DNA of 64,000 nt from Chryseobacterium sp. Its GTDB lineage: Bacteria > Bacteroidota > Bacteroidia > Flavobacteriales > Weeksellaceae. Below are positions 43,443 to 52,390 of this stretch, piece by piece. Below the pieces are notes generated by a model that saw only the letters and a list, made by a program, of their open reading frames with translations, was not told the DNA's origin and did not search any database. Every line of letters starts with the position of its first letter. Position 1 is the first letter of the stretch. The stretch lies in the NCBI GenBank assembly GCA_031286615.1, contig JAITUA010000013.1, positions 677,190-741,189 on the forward strand, given 5' to 3'. The translations under genes were made by a program, and so were the position numbers.

Positions 43443-43544
43443 TATAATAACCTAATGATATAACAGTTTTTCAATGCTGATAACGACAATTCAAATGAAG
43501 GAATACCGTTGTTCATTGTCAGACTGATCCAAATAAAATTTATT

Positions 43545-44576
43545 ATGGAAAACTTTGATAACCCCAATATAGAAAACCAAAGCTCAATCAATCTTAATAA
43601 ACAGGAAGAGCAGTTTCAGTCGAGAATTGATATGATTGAACTTCGTGCAAGCTTAGAGAAAGTAAAATCTGAGATCGGAAAAGTAATTGTAGGACAGGAG
43701 AAAATGATTGAACATCTTTTGGCTGCATTACTTTCAAACGGACACGTTTTGATTGAAGGTGTTCCCGGAGTAGCTAAAACGATTACTGCAAAATTATTGG
43801 CTAAGACAATTGATGTAGGCTTCAGCAGAATTCAGTTTACACCGGATCTGATGCCTTCCGATATTTTAGGAACTTCTGTATTCAATGTGAAAAACTCAGA
43901 ATTTGAATTTAAAAAAGGACCTATCTTTTCCAATTTCATCCTGATTGATGAGATCAACAGATCGCCGGCAAAAACGCAGTCTGCATTATTTGAGGTCATG
44001 GAAGAAAGACAGATTACGATGGATGGTACACGGTATATACTGGAAGAACCTTTCCTGGTGATAGCTACACAAAACCCTATTGAACATGAAGGAACGTACA
44101 GACTTCCGGAAGCTCAGCTGGACCGTTTTTTATTCAAAATCAATGTAGGATATCCTAATCTTGAGCAGGAAATAGCGATCATTAAAAACCAGCACGAAAG
44201 TAAAAAAGAAGATAAAACAGAAGGAGTAAATCGTGTTATCACAGCTGAACAATTGAAAAACTATCAGCATCTTGTAAAAGAAATTATTGTGGAAAGTCAG
44301 TTGATGGAATATATTGCTAAAATTATCATCAACACAAGAGAAAACCAATTCTTATATCTGGGGGCTTCACCAAGAGCTTCATTAGCACTTCTTACTGCAT
44401 CAAAAGCTTTTGCAGCACTGAGAGGAAGAGATTTTGTGACTCCGGAAGATATTAAAGAAGCAAGCTACGCAGTTTTAAGACACAGAGTTATTGTATCTCC
44501 GGAAAGAGAAATGGAAGGTCTTACTGCAGATGAAATTATCCGTCAGATTTTACAGGGAATAGAGATTCCTAGGTAG
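43545..44576 (+). CDS. MoxR-family AAA+ ATPase
   Basis: The gene encodes 343 aa from the ATG at 43545. Walker A GVPGVAKTITAK, Walker B FILIDEINRSPAK, sensor 1 IATQNPIEHEGTY, arginine finger PEAQLDRFLF and sensor 2 GASPRASLAL are all present. MoxR ATPases act as chaperones that assemble or activate partner proteins, often together with DUF58/VWA proteins. The usual direct partner, DUF58, is found downstream but is separated by the four-helix-bundle element C. Confidence 0.96.
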   Translation: MENFDNPNIENQSSINLNKQEEQFQSRIDMIELRASLEKVKSEIGKVIVGQEKMIEHLLAALLSNGHVLIEGVPGVAKTITAKLLAKTIDVGFSRIQFTPDLMPSDILGTSVFNVKNSEFEFKKGPIFSNFILIDEINRSPAKTQSALFEVMEERQITMDGTRYILEEPFLVIATQNPIEHEGTYRLPEAQLDRFLFKINVGYPNLEQEIAIIKNQHESKKEDKTEGVNRVITAEQLKNYQHLVKEIIVESQLMEYIAKIIINTRENQFLYLGASPRASLALLTASKAFAALRGRDFVTPEDIKEASYAVLRHRVIVSPEREMEGLTADEIIRQILQGIEIPR

Positions 44577-44589
44577 GGTCTTAGTTAAT

Positions 44590-45063
44590 AGGTGGCAGGT
44601 AGCAGGTGATAGTGGGTGAATGTTTAAATAGTTACAAAATTATATATGGCAAATTTTAAAGAACTTTTAGTTTGGCAGAAATCTATTGATTTTGTTACTG
44701 AAATTTATAGAATTACAGAAACTTTTCCTAAAGAAGAAATCTACGGATTAGTATCACAAATAAGAAGAGCCGCCGTTCCTATACCATCCAATATTGCCGA
44801 AGGAAACTCAAGAAGAAGCAAACCTGATTATCTGCAATTTTTAAAAATATCTAGAGGGAGTTGTGCAGAAGTAGAAACACAATTAATTATCTCAAAAAAT
44901 CTCAAATTTTTAATTGAAGATGATTATTTAAAACTAAATGAAAGGATTATAGAAATATCTAAAATGTTGAACGGATTAATTAATTCACTGCAATAATAAT
45001 GATTGAGAAAAAACCAATAAAGGTCCACATAAACTAAAACCTAGAGTCTGCAACCTGCAACCT
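44590..45063 (+). mobile_element. IVS-like element C: four-helix-bundle gene inside inverted repeats, within the MoxR operon
   Basis: The arm 44590-44606 and the reverse complement of 45047-45063 match at 14 of 17 positions (AGGT-GCAGGT-GCAG). The element fills the moxR-DUF58 spacer, where normally only a few bases are expected. Its gene has the same orientation as the operon. The right arm ends 5 bp before the DUF58 start codon. Excision of the RNA stem, as in 23S intervening sequences, would be one way to limit harm to the operon, but this is inference. Confidence 0.5.
44646..44996 (+). CDS. Four-helix bundle protein (23S rRNA intervening-sequence/S23 type), copy C
   Basis: The gene encodes 116 aa. 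Hallmarks: FKELLVWQKSIDFVTEIYR, FPKEEIYGLVSQIRRAAV, IPSNIAEGNSRRS, DYLQFLKISRGSCAE and ETQLIISKNL. It is close to copy B throughout. It lies between moxR and the DUF58 gene, which elsewhere are usually adjacent, so it appears to be an insertion into a conserved operon. No stop or frameshift disturbs it, so it looks maintained or recently arrived. Confidence 0.93.
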   Translation: MANFKELLVWQKSIDFVTEIYRITETFPKEEIYGLVSQIRRAAVPIPSNIAEGNSRRSKPDYLQFLKISRGSCAEVETQLIISKNLKFLIEDDYLKLNERIIEISKMLNGLINSLQ

Positions 45064-45068
45064 AAATA

Positions 45069-46391
45069 ATGAAAAACTTATACATCAATACACGTTTCTT
45101 TTTTACACTCATCGGAGTGGGGATTCTGTATGTCCTTGCATTTTTCTTTCCGGTGCTGATGTGGGTAGCCCATATTGTACTGTTGATCTGTTTTTTGGCA
45201 GCAATGGTAGATTTCCTGTTGCTTTTTAATCAAAAGAACGCATTACAGGTTCAGAGAATTTTGCCGGAAAAATTGTCCAACGGAGATGAGAATTTTGTGA
45301 AAATTGATATTAAAAATAACTACAGCTTTACAATAGCCACTAAAATTATTGATGAAATCCCGTTCCAGTTTCAGAAAAGAGATTTTCTGATTGAAAAACA
45401 TATCGCTTCAGGAGCAAATACATTCTTTCAATATTCATTAGAACCTAAAGAAAGAGGAGAATACCATTTCGGTGGACTGAATATTTATGCATCTTCACCA
45501 TTGGGATTGATCTCAAAAAGATTTATTTTCCAGAAGGACGCTATGCTGCCTTCTTATCCGTCCTTTATCCATCTCAGAAAATATGAACTGATGGCCATTC
45601 AGAGTGAATTTTTATTAGGTGGAATTAAAAAGGTCAGAAAACTGGGACATACTATGGAATTTGAGCAGATCAAAGAATATGTACCCGGAGATGATATCAG
45701 AACGATCAACTGGAAAGCAACTTCCAAAACGAACCGTTTGATGGTTAACCAGTTTCAGGATGAAAAATCACAGCGCATTTTTATGCTGATTGATAAAGGA
45801 AGAACCATGAAAATGCCTTTCAATAGATTAAGTTTGCTGGATTATTCAATCAATGCGACCATGGCGTTATCTCATATTATTTTGAGAAAAGGAGACAGGG
45901 CAGGTATGATGACTTTTTCTAAAAAAGCTGAAAATAAAATTGCTGCCGATAATAAATCCGGTCAACTGAAAAAAATTTCCGAAGCACTTTATAATATCAA
46001 AACAGATTTTTTTGAAAGTGATTTCAACCGTTTGTATCAGGATGTGAAATATTCCATCAATCAAAGAAGCTTAATTCTGCTTTTTACAAACTTTGAAACA
46101 CTGGATGGATTAAACAGACAGTTGAAATACCTTCGCGGTATTGCTAAGAACCATTTGTTGGTAGTCGTATTCTTTAAAAATTCAGAACTGCAGACAATCA
46201 TTAACAAAAATCCTGAAAATATGCAGGAAATTTATGATGAGATCATCGCTGAGAAATTTGAATTTGAAAAAAAACTGATTATTCAGGAACTCCGAAAATA
46301 TGGAATCTATACGGTATATACTCTTCCGGAAAATTTGAATATTGATGTTATCAATAAATATCTGGAGATAAAAGCGAGAGGAATTTTATAA
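45069..46391 (+). CDS. DUF58 protein (VWA-like), MoxR partner
   Basis: The gene encodes 440 aa. Two N-terminal transmembrane helices (about 8-28 and 31-50) are followed by a beta-rich part. The DUF58 signature is MEFEQIKEYVPGDDIRTINWKATSKTN (given here in pieces: FEQIKEYVPGDDIRTINWKA). A VWA-like domain then begins RIFMLIDKGRTMKMP. DUF58 proteins are assumed MoxR clients. It ends the MoxR cluster. The start codon follows the right arm of element C by 5 bp. Confidence 0.94.
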   Translation: MKNLYINTRFFFTLIGVGILYVLAFFFPVLMWVAHIVLLICFLAAMVDFLLLFNQKNALQVQRILPEKLSNGDENFVKIDIKNNYSFTIATKIIDEIPFQFQKRDFLIEKHIASGANTFFQYSLEPKERGEYHFGGLNIYASSPLGLISKRFIFQKDAMLPSYPSFIHLRKYELMAIQSEFLLGGIKKVRKLGHTMEFEQIKEYVPGDDIRTINWKATSKTNRLMVNQFQDEKSQRIFMLIDKGRTMKMPFNRLSLLDYSINATMALSHIILRKGDRAGMMTFSKKAENKIAADNKSGQLKKISEALYNIKTDFFESDFNRLYQDVKYSINQRSLILLFTNFETLDGLNRQLKYLRGIAKNHLLVVVFFKNSELQTIINKNPENMQEIYDEIIAEKFEFEKKLIIQELRKYGIYTVYTLPENLNIDVINKYLEIKARGIL

Positions 46392-46401
46392 CTTTGTAGA
46401 A

Positions 46402-46415
46402 GCAATAAGCAATAA
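46402..46415. repeat. Short AATAAGC-type repeat before the OsmC gene
   Basis: GCAATAAGCAATAA repeats the word found six times at 38673-38714. An inverted counterpart (ATTGCTTATT) begins at about 46908 after the OsmC terminator, so the OsmC gene is loosely bracketed by opposite copies. Confidence 0.6.
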
Positions 46416-46418
46416 ATA

Positions 46419-46838
46419 ATGAAAATTACACTTAACAGAATAAACGACGATTTTTTATTTGAATGTACCAATGCACAGGGAAATTCTATTCTTTTGGATA
46501 ATACTTCCCAGCCGGGAGCAAAAGGAGTTTCTCCAATGGAAAGTGTACTCATGGCAGTCGCTGGTTGCAGCGGAATTGATGTAGTTTCGATTTTAAAGAA
46601 GCAGCGTCAGAATATTACAGGCTTTCAGGCAGAGGTTGAAGGAGAAAGAGTACAGGTAGATGATGCAAAACCTTTTAAATCTATTAACGTTAAGTTCCTT
46701 TTGGAGGGAGAAATTGATCCTAAAAAAGCACAGAAAGCAGCAGAACTTTCTTTTGAAAAATACTGTTCTGTATCAAAAACCTTAGAACCGAATGTAGAAA
46801 TCGGATACGAAGTCTATGTAAACGGAGAAAAAATTTAA
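46419..46838 (+). CDS. OsmC-family protein
   Basis: The gene encodes 139 aa. OsmC/Ohr-fold peroxiredoxin-like proteins reduce organic peroxides. Family text: GVSPMESVLMAVAGCSGIDVVSILKKQ with the first Cys, and KAAELSFEKYCSVSKTLEP with the second Cys, the two redox positions. The first conserved Cys lies at 51 and the second at about 111. It belongs to the shorter YhfA-like branch. The gene stands alone with a strong terminator. Confidence 0.92.
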   Translation: MKITLNRINDDFLFECTNAQGNSILLDNTSQPGAKGVSPMESVLMAVAGCSGIDVVSILKKQRQNITGFQAEVEGERVQVDDAKPFKSINVKFLLEGEIDPKKAQKAAELSFEKYCSVSKTLEPNVEIGYEVYVNGEKI

Positions 46839-46856
46839 TCTCTTATTTAAAAATAG

Positions 46857-46887
46857 AAAAAGCCGGATGACTCATCCGGCTTTTTTA
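46857..46887 (+). terminator. Rho-independent terminator after OsmC
   Basis: AAAAAGCCGGATG (46857-46869) pairs with CATCCGGCTTTTT (46873-46885) around ACT. It can also serve the convergent glucosidase gene. Confidence 0.93.
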
Positions 46888-46916
46888 TTACTCACTACCT
46901 ATTTATTGATTGCTTA

Positions 46917-49532
46917 TTAAAAGGTAAGTCTTGGTTTTATCAGTTTCGCTACAGTGGCTGTCCATCCTGTCTGATGAGAAGCTCCTACACCACGGCCGTT
47001 ATCTCCATGGAAATATTCAAAGAATGTGATATAATCTCTGAAATGTTCGTCATAATTGAATTTTGGATTACCACCATTGAAAGCACGCTGCCCATGTTCA
47101 TCCTTTAAAAATAGGGAACAAAGTCTTTTGCTGATATTTTGGGCTACTTCATCGAGGTTTCTTTTATCGCCGCTTCCCGTTGGAAACTCTACCTTCAGGC
47201 TATTTCCATAATAATAATGGAAGCGCTGCAGGCTTTCCACGATAAGGAAGTTGATAGGAAACCATATCGGTCCGCGCCAGTTGCTGTTTCCGCCAAACAT
47301 TCGGCTGTCACTCTCTGCAGGAGTATAATAGACCATATTCTGATTTCCATGTACAGAAAATACAAAAGGATTCTCTTCATATACCTTAGACATAGCCCGG
47401 ATTCCATAAGAACTCAGGAACTCATTTTCATCAAGCATTCTGGTTAAAACCTTTGTCAGTCTGTTTTTACGAAGGATGCTCATCAGATGTTTTCTGCCTT
47501 GTCCTTCCTCGTCCCAGTGAGAAACAAGTTTGGTGAGTTCCGGTTTATTTTTTAAGATCCATTCCATTCTGCTTCTGAAATTCGGCATCTTTTCCAGCAA
47601 ACGATGGTCTACGATCTCCACAGCAAACATTGGAATCAAGCCTACAATACTTCTTAATCTTAAAGAAACACTATCTCCGTTTCCAAGCTGCAATACATCA
47701 TAGAAGAAACCGTCTTCCTCATTCCACAATCCTTTCGTTCCCTCACCCAGGTTTTCCATAGCTTCAGCGATATAAAGATAATGTTCAAAAAATTTGATCG
47801 CCATATCTTCATACACCTGATAATATTGGGCCAGCTCCATGGCGATACGCATCATATTCAATGCATACATGGCCATCCAGCTTGTTCCGTCTGCCTGTTC
47901 AAGATGCTGACCGTCCTTTAGAACCATATTCCGGTCAAAAGCTCCGATGTTATCGAGACCAAGAAAACCTCCTCCGAAAATATTTTTACCGTTTTTATCC
48001 TTTCTGTTCACCCACCACGTAAAATTCAGCAGCAGCTTTTGAAATACTTTTTCTAAAAATAATAAATCAGGTTTTCCGTTATTTTTTTCATCAATTTTAA
48101 AAACACGGAAGCAAGACCATGCATGTACAGGCGGATTTACATCACTCATATTCCACTCATAAGCAGGAAGCTGTCCGTTGGGATGCATATACCATTCTTT
48201 TGTAAGCAACAAAAGTTGTCCTTTGGCAAACTCTGCATCGATAATAGAAAAAGGCACACAGTGAAATGCCAGATCCCAGGTAGCATACCATGGATACTCC
48301 CATTTATCAGGCATAGAAATAATATCCTTATTGTGAAGATGATTCCATTCTGTATTTCTTACATACTCATTGAAATTTCTCGGAGCTTCAAAATTGGGAT
48401 CACCTTTCAGCCATTTTCCGATATTGTAGTGGTAAAATTGTTTATTCCAGAGAAGTCCCGCAAAAGCCTGTCGCTGAACATTTCTCTCATCTTCATTTAC
48501 CGTATCATTCTGAATATCGTTATAAAACTCTTCCGCTTCAGCTTGTCGGGTACTGAAGATGCTGTCAAAATTTTCAAAAGGTTCATCCGTTTCATCAGGA
48601 CACAATCTGAATTCAAAAACTTTAGATTCTCCCGCTCCTACAACTTCATCAATCAGAAAAGAAGCTTTTGTTCCTTTTTTTTCAGGATTTACAGTATCTC
48701 CCTGATCAATAATAAAATGATTGATACCATCTTTAAAATAGGTGTTCTCCGTTTTAGGAGTCCCATAAAGTCTGGATGTATTGGTTTCATTATCACAAAA
48801 TACACTTTGTGCATTTGAATTCCGGGAATAGAATTTTTTGATCGAAATACTGTCATGCCCAATGTTGATACTTCCGTCATGAGAAGTATTCATTTCTGCT
48901 TTATAGGTATTGTACCCCCATTTCCAGTTGTTTCTGAACCATGCAGTAGGTGCTACTACAATAGGAGCATCATGCTGGCTTCGATTACAGACGGTAACTC
49001 TGGCCAGAATATCATTGTGATCAGCTTTACAATATTCAATGAAAATATCGAAATACTCATCATTATCAAAAATTCCGGTATCGAAAATCTCATATTCCGG
49101 TTCCTTTTTGCTTCGTCTTCCATTTTCAGCAAGAAGTTCATCATAAGGAAACTCATTGATGGGGTATTTATACACCATTTTCATATAGCTGTGAGTAGGT
49201 GTATTATCCAGATAATAAAAGATTTCTTTGATGTCTTCACCATGATTCCCTTGCGGGTTACTCAATCCGAAGAACCGTTCTTTTACCATTTTATCTTTCT
49301 TGTTCCAGAATGAAAAAGCAAAGCAGAACAACTGTTTTACATCAGAAATTCCGGCGATGCCTTCTTCTCCCCAGCGATAAGCATAGCTTTCGGCGTTATT
49401 ATGATTGGTAAAATCCCAGGCATTCCCGTTTGAGCTGTAATCCTCACGTACATTTCCCCACTGCCGGTTGCTTACATACGGGCCCCAGTTTTTCCATTTA
49501 GTATCTTGTAATCTTTCTTTTTCGGCGGTCAT
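46917..49532 (-). CDS. GH63-like (MGH1) glucosidase
   Basis: The gene encodes 871 aa with no signal peptide, hence cytoplasmic. It resembles bacterial proteins annotated as glucosidase/mannosyl-oligosaccharide glucosidase (GH63, alpha/alpha toroid). The N-terminus is NWGPYVSNRQWGNVREDYS. A catalytic-domain stretch has EYPWYATWDLAFHCVPFS, then PAYEWNMSDVNPPVHAW, FGGGFLGLDNIGAFDR, QADGTSWMAMYALNMMRIA and NSNWRGPIWFPINFLIVESL. GH63 enzymes use two acidic residues, of which the Asp in TWDLAFH or DNIGAFDR and the Glu in the C-terminal part are candidates. The substrate is probably a trehalose-like or alpha-glucan oligosaccharide. Confidence 0.9.
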   Translation of the reverse strand: MTAEKERLQDTKWKNWGPYVSNRQWGNVREDYSSNGNAWDFTNHNNAESYAYRWGEEGIAGISDVKQLFCFAFSFWNKKDKMVKERFFGLSNPQGNHGEDIKEIFYYLDNTPTHSYMKMVYKYPINEFPYDELLAENGRRSKKEPEYEIFDTGIFDNDEYFDIFIEYCKADHNDILARVTVCNRSQHDAPIVVAPTAWFRNNWKWGYNTYKAEMNTSHDGSINIGHDSISIKKFYSRNSNAQSVFCDNETNTSRLYGTPKTENTYFKDGINHFIIDQGDTVNPEKKGTKASFLIDEVVGAGESKVFEFRLCPDETDEPFENFDSIFSTRQAEAEEFYNDIQNDTVNEDERNVQRQAFAGLLWNKQFYHYNIGKWLKGDPNFEAPRNFNEYVRNTEWNHLHNKDIISMPDKWEYPWYATWDLAFHCVPFSIIDAEFAKGQLLLLTKEWYMHPNGQLPAYEWNMSDVNPPVHAWSCFRVFKIDEKNNGKPDLLFLEKVFQKLLLNFTWWVNRKDKNGKNIFGGGFLGLDNIGAFDRNMVLKDGQHLEQADGTSWMAMYALNMMRIAMELAQYYQVYEDMAIKFFEHYLYIAEAMENLGEGTKGLWNEEDGFFYDVLQLGNGDSVSLRLRSIVGLIPMFAVEIVDHRLLEKMPNFRSRMEWILKNKPELTKLVSHWDEEGQGRKHLMSILRKNRLTKVLTRMLDENEFLSSYGIRAMSKVYEENPFVFSVHGNQNMVYYTPAESDSRMFGGNSNWRGPIWFPINFLIVESLQRFHYYYGNSLKVEFPTGSGDKRNLDEVAQNISKRLCSLFLKDEHGQRAFNGGNPKFNYDEHFRDYITFFEYFHGDNGRGVGASHQTGWTATVAKLIKPRLTF

Positions 49533-49664
49533 ATCTCATCATTTTTCCATACGAAGTTAGTTTTTTTGAAAAATAATTCCAATTTTTTTCATCTGAACAA
49601 TTATTAATATGCTCTTGAAATACTTGTATTTAAGGGCTTTTTTAAATATTAAAATAATTTTTTT

Positions 49665-49693
49665 TTGAAATTAAAAGAAAAGAACTACCTTTG
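49665..49693 (+). promoter_or_regulatory. Consensus promoter of the methionine regulon
   Basis: TTG (49665-49667), an 18-bp spacer, then TACCTTTG (49686-49693): a full match to TTG-N17-23-TAnnTTTG. It lies about 30 bp upstream of the SAM riboswitch. The preceding 130 bp (49533-49664) are AT-rich with nothing else visible. Confidence 0.8.
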
Positions 49694-49722
49694 CACCATT
49701 CGTTCATTCAAATATTGAAAAT

Positions 49723-49825
49723 GTTATCAAGAAAGGTTGAGGGATTAGACCCTATGAAACCTTAGCAACCCTTTGCGCAAGCAAAGAAGGTGCTACGTTC
49801 TACCAAAGTATTTTGGACAGATAAC
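49723..49825 (+). ncRNA. SAM-I (S-box) riboswitch
   Basis: P1 is formed by GTTATC (49723-49728) with GATAAC (49820-49825). The core follows the S-box pattern: AGAAAGGTTGAGGGATTAGA, CCCTATGAAACC, TTAGCAACCC, a GC-rich hairpin (TTTGCGCAAGCAAA), AAGGTGCTACGTTCTACC and a final AGATAAC. High SAM should stabilise the P1 stem. A short GCCA/TGGC hairpin (about 49842-49856), followed by TTTTC, may belong to the expression platform. The distance to the metX-like start codon is 69 bp. It controls the methionine genes that follow. Confidence 0.93.
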
Positions 49826-49893
49826 TTACTGAAGTTCTTTTCAGCCATTTCCTGTGGCATTTTCAATTGTATTTGTATTAAAATATAATAGAA

Positions 49894-50838
49894 TTGAAAA
49901 CAGAACTAAACTATATAAATCTTTCGTATCAAACCAATTCCCAAAAGGAATACCATATCCCGTTAAGCTATCAGCTTTTTGGGAAAGATCTGTTTACAGC
50001 ACCCATCATTTTAATCAATCATGCTCTTACCGGAAACTCAGAAGTATCCGGAGAAAAAGGCTGGTGGAAACAGTTGGTGGGAGAAAATCAGATTGTTGAT
50101 ACCGATCAATACACAGTTCTGTGTTTCAATATACCAGGAAACGGTTATGACGATTTTTTAATTGAAGACTATGAAGATTTCACCTCTTCAGATATCGCAG
50201 CGATATTTTTAAAAGGGCTTGAAACTTTACATATCAAAAACTTATATGCCATTATTGGAGGCTCTCTGGGAGGAGGGATTGCATGGGAAATGCTTGCTAA
50301 GCAACCGGATCTGGCAGAAATATTTATTCCTATAGCCTGTGATTACAGAACACACGACTGGCTTCATGCCCAATGTCTGGTTCAGAAATTTTTATTGAAT
50401 GATAAAGAAGAACCGTTACAGAAAGCAAGAATTCATGCCATGCTGTGTTACAGAACGCCTCAGTCACTCAATGACAGATTTCAAAACCAATATAATCAGG
50501 AAAAACAACGCCTGGAATCAGAAGACTGGTTGGTTTATCATGGTAACGTATTAAACGAAAGATTTAGTTTAAAAGCGTACAAGCTGATGAATCATCTCTT
50601 AATGAATATTAATGCTGATGAGTCAGCACTGGAGAAAATAGAAGCACGAATGCAGATGATCTCCGTAGATACAGACTTATTCTTTCCGGCTTCTGAAATC
50701 CGAATGTGTTTTGAAAACTTAAAAGAGAAAAATAAGAATGTTTCTTATCACGAGATCCAATCTATACACGGGCACGATGCCTTCCTAATGGAATATCAAC
50801 AATTAAATAATATCATTAAAAATATTTTACAGAAGTAA
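49894..50838 (+). CDS. metX: Homoserine O-acetyltransferase-like alpha/beta hydrolase (TTG start)
   Basis: The gene encodes 314 aa. The frame opens after TAA at 49879-49881 and contains no ATG before the conserved region, so TTG at 49894 is the likely start. Alpha/beta hydrolase motifs: INHALTGNSEVSGEKGWW, the nucleophile elbow IGGSLGGG (S124), Asp in ISVDTDLFFP and His in IHGHDAFL. The family usually carries GGSMGGM; here it is GGSLGGG. The chain is shorter than typical MetX (about 350-380 aa). It should activate homoserine with an acetyl group for methionine synthesis. It is first under the SAM riboswitch and its stop overlaps the next start (TAATG). Confidence 0.85.
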   Translation: MKTELNYINLSYQTNSQKEYHIPLSYQLFGKDLFTAPIILINHALTGNSEVSGEKGWWKQLVGENQIVDTDQYTVLCFNIPGNGYDDFLIEDYEDFTSSDIAAIFLKGLETLHIKNLYAIIGGSLGGGIAWEMLAKQPDLAEIFIPIACDYRTHDWLHAQCLVQKFLLNDKEEPLQKARIHAMLCYRTPQSLNDRFQNQYNQEKQRLESEDWLVYHGNVLNERFSLKAYKLMNHLLMNINADESALEKIEARMQMISVDTDLFFPASEIRMCFENLKEKNKNVSYHEIQSIHGHDAFLMEYQQLNNIIKNILQK

Positions 50839-52376
50839 TGAAAAATGCTAACGAAATAAAATTTTTGAAGAACAGATCAATCGTCAAATTTGAAGGAGAA
50901 GATTTCCTGGGAGAAATCGGGATTGACGGACGAATTTTTAAAGCGCTTACTTTAGCGCGTATCAGTGTGGGGGTAATCTCTCAGCAGGCGATAGAAAACG
51001 GAATTTCTATCCTGGTTCAGGAAAATGATGCTGAAAAAGCAGTCGCTTGTCTTATTGATGAATTTGAAGCAGAAAGAAAATCTGGAAAAGTTTCCCAGAT
51101 CTACAGTATCAATAATGTTTCTGTTATTGGTTTTGTAGCAGAAGATTTCAATAAAGTTTTTGCTGAACTGGCTAGAAATAATGTTTTCCCATTATTACTG
51201 AATCAGGTTGCGGGAGAGAACAGAGTAAACATCGTAGTGACTTCTTCTCAGGATGAAAAAACAAAAAATATTATAGAATCTGAAATTTTCAAGAAGCCAA
51301 AGACCGTTCATCTGGCGATCATAGGACACGGAAATGTAGGAAAAACTTTGATAGAGCAGGTGCTGGAATCTTCCGAAGAGATTAAAAGACGTAAAAAAAT
51401 AGACCTTAAAGTAGTTGCTGTAGCCAATTCAAAGAAAATTGCCTTCAATAAAAAAGGATTTGATGCGAATTGGAGTGATGAGGTTTTAACCGCAGAACAT
51501 CCTTCAAGTGTTCAGGAGCTTATTAATTTCTCCAACGAAAACCAACTAGAGAATCTGATTGTTGTGGATAATACTGCAAGTAAGGATTTTGTGAAAAACT
51601 ATCATGCTTTGGCAGAAAACGGATTCGATCTGGTTTCTTCAAACAAGATTTTTAATACCCTTCCAATTGAAGAGTACAGAAAGCTAAGATATACGTTGAG
51701 TAAAAATAACAGACGTTATCTCTATGAAACCAATGTAGGTGCAGGATTACCATTAATTGACACCATCAAATTATTACACCTTTCAGGAGAAAATATCACA
51801 AGAATTAAAGGAGTATTCTCCGGAACATTAAGCTATGTGTTCAATAATTTTTCTTTAAGAGACGATAAATTTTCAACCATCATCAATGAAGCTTTGGAAA
51901 AAGGATATACAGAGCCTGATCCAAGAGAAGACCTGTCAGGAAATGATGTAGCAAGAAAATTATTGATTTTGGCCAGAGAATTAGACTTAATCAACGAATT
52001 CGGAGATATTAAGATTCAAAATCTGGTTCCGGAAAGCCTGCTTGAAGTTTCAAAATCAGAATTTCTTTCAAGACTGGAAGAACTGGACGAAGAATACCAG
52101 AAAATCAAAGAAAATCAGGAGCCTGGACATGTATTGAGATATGTAGGGGATCTACACGGTGATCTGCAGAAAGATAAAGGCGAGTTGGATGTGAAGTTGA
52201 TTTCAGTTCCGGCAACATCCGCATTAGGACAACTGAAAGGTTCAGATTCAATCTTTGAAATTTATACAGAAAGCTACGGAGAAAATCCAATTGTGATTAT
52301 GGGAGCCGGAGCCGGAGCACAAGTGACAGCCAGAGGAGTATTCGGGGATATTTTAAGAGTAAGTGAAACCAAATAA
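50838..52376 (+). CDS. Homoserine dehydrogenase with N-terminal ACT domains, no aspartokinase catalytic domain
   Basis: The gene encodes 512 aa. Residues 1-150 correspond to the regulatory ACT region of aspartokinase (GRIFKALTLARISVGVISQ, ENGISILVQENDAEKAV, VAGENRVNIVVTS). Residues 155-510 are homoserine dehydrogenase of the ThrA/MetL type: NAD(P) motif LAIIGHGNVGKTLIEQ, VVAVANSKKIAF, GAGLPLIDTIK, GVFSGTLSYVFN, TEPDPREDLSGNDVARKL, ending MGAGAGAQVTARGVFGDI. The aspartokinase catalytic half of a bifunctional ThrA is absent. It reduces aspartate semialdehyde to homoserine. It overlaps metX by one base under the same riboswitch. Confidence 0.93.
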   Translation: MKNANEIKFLKNRSIVKFEGEDFLGEIGIDGRIFKALTLARISVGVISQQAIENGISILVQENDAEKAVACLIDEFEAERKSGKVSQIYSINNVSVIGFVAEDFNKVFAELARNNVFPLLLNQVAGENRVNIVVTSSQDEKTKNIIESEIFKKPKTVHLAIIGHGNVGKTLIEQVLESSEEIKRRKKIDLKVVAVANSKKIAFNKKGFDANWSDEVLTAEHPSSVQELINFSNENQLENLIVVDNTASKDFVKNYHALAENGFDLVSSNKIFNTLPIEEYRKLRYTLSKNNRRYLYETNVGAGLPLIDTIKLLHLSGENITRIKGVFSGTLSYVFNNFSLRDDKFSTIINEALEKGYTEPDPREDLSGNDVARKLLILARELDLINEFGDIKIQNLVPESLLEVSKSEFLSRLEELDEEYQKIKENQEPGHVLRYVGDLHGDLQKDKGELDVKLISVPATSALGQLKGSDSIFEIYTESYGENPIVIMGAGAGAQVTARGVFGDILRVSETK

Positions 52377-52390
52377 TTTGTACAAAGTAA

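Noticed and set aside
48123-48818. Plus-strand frame of 231 codons opposite the GH63-like gene
   Set aside because: It is antisense to a conserved catalytic region. Its composition is typical of a shadow frame.
49833-49870. Strong intrinsic terminator as riboswitch expression platform
   Set aside because: Only a 4-bp GCCA/TGGC stem followed by a broken T-run is visible, so the mechanism (termination or translation) cannot be decided.
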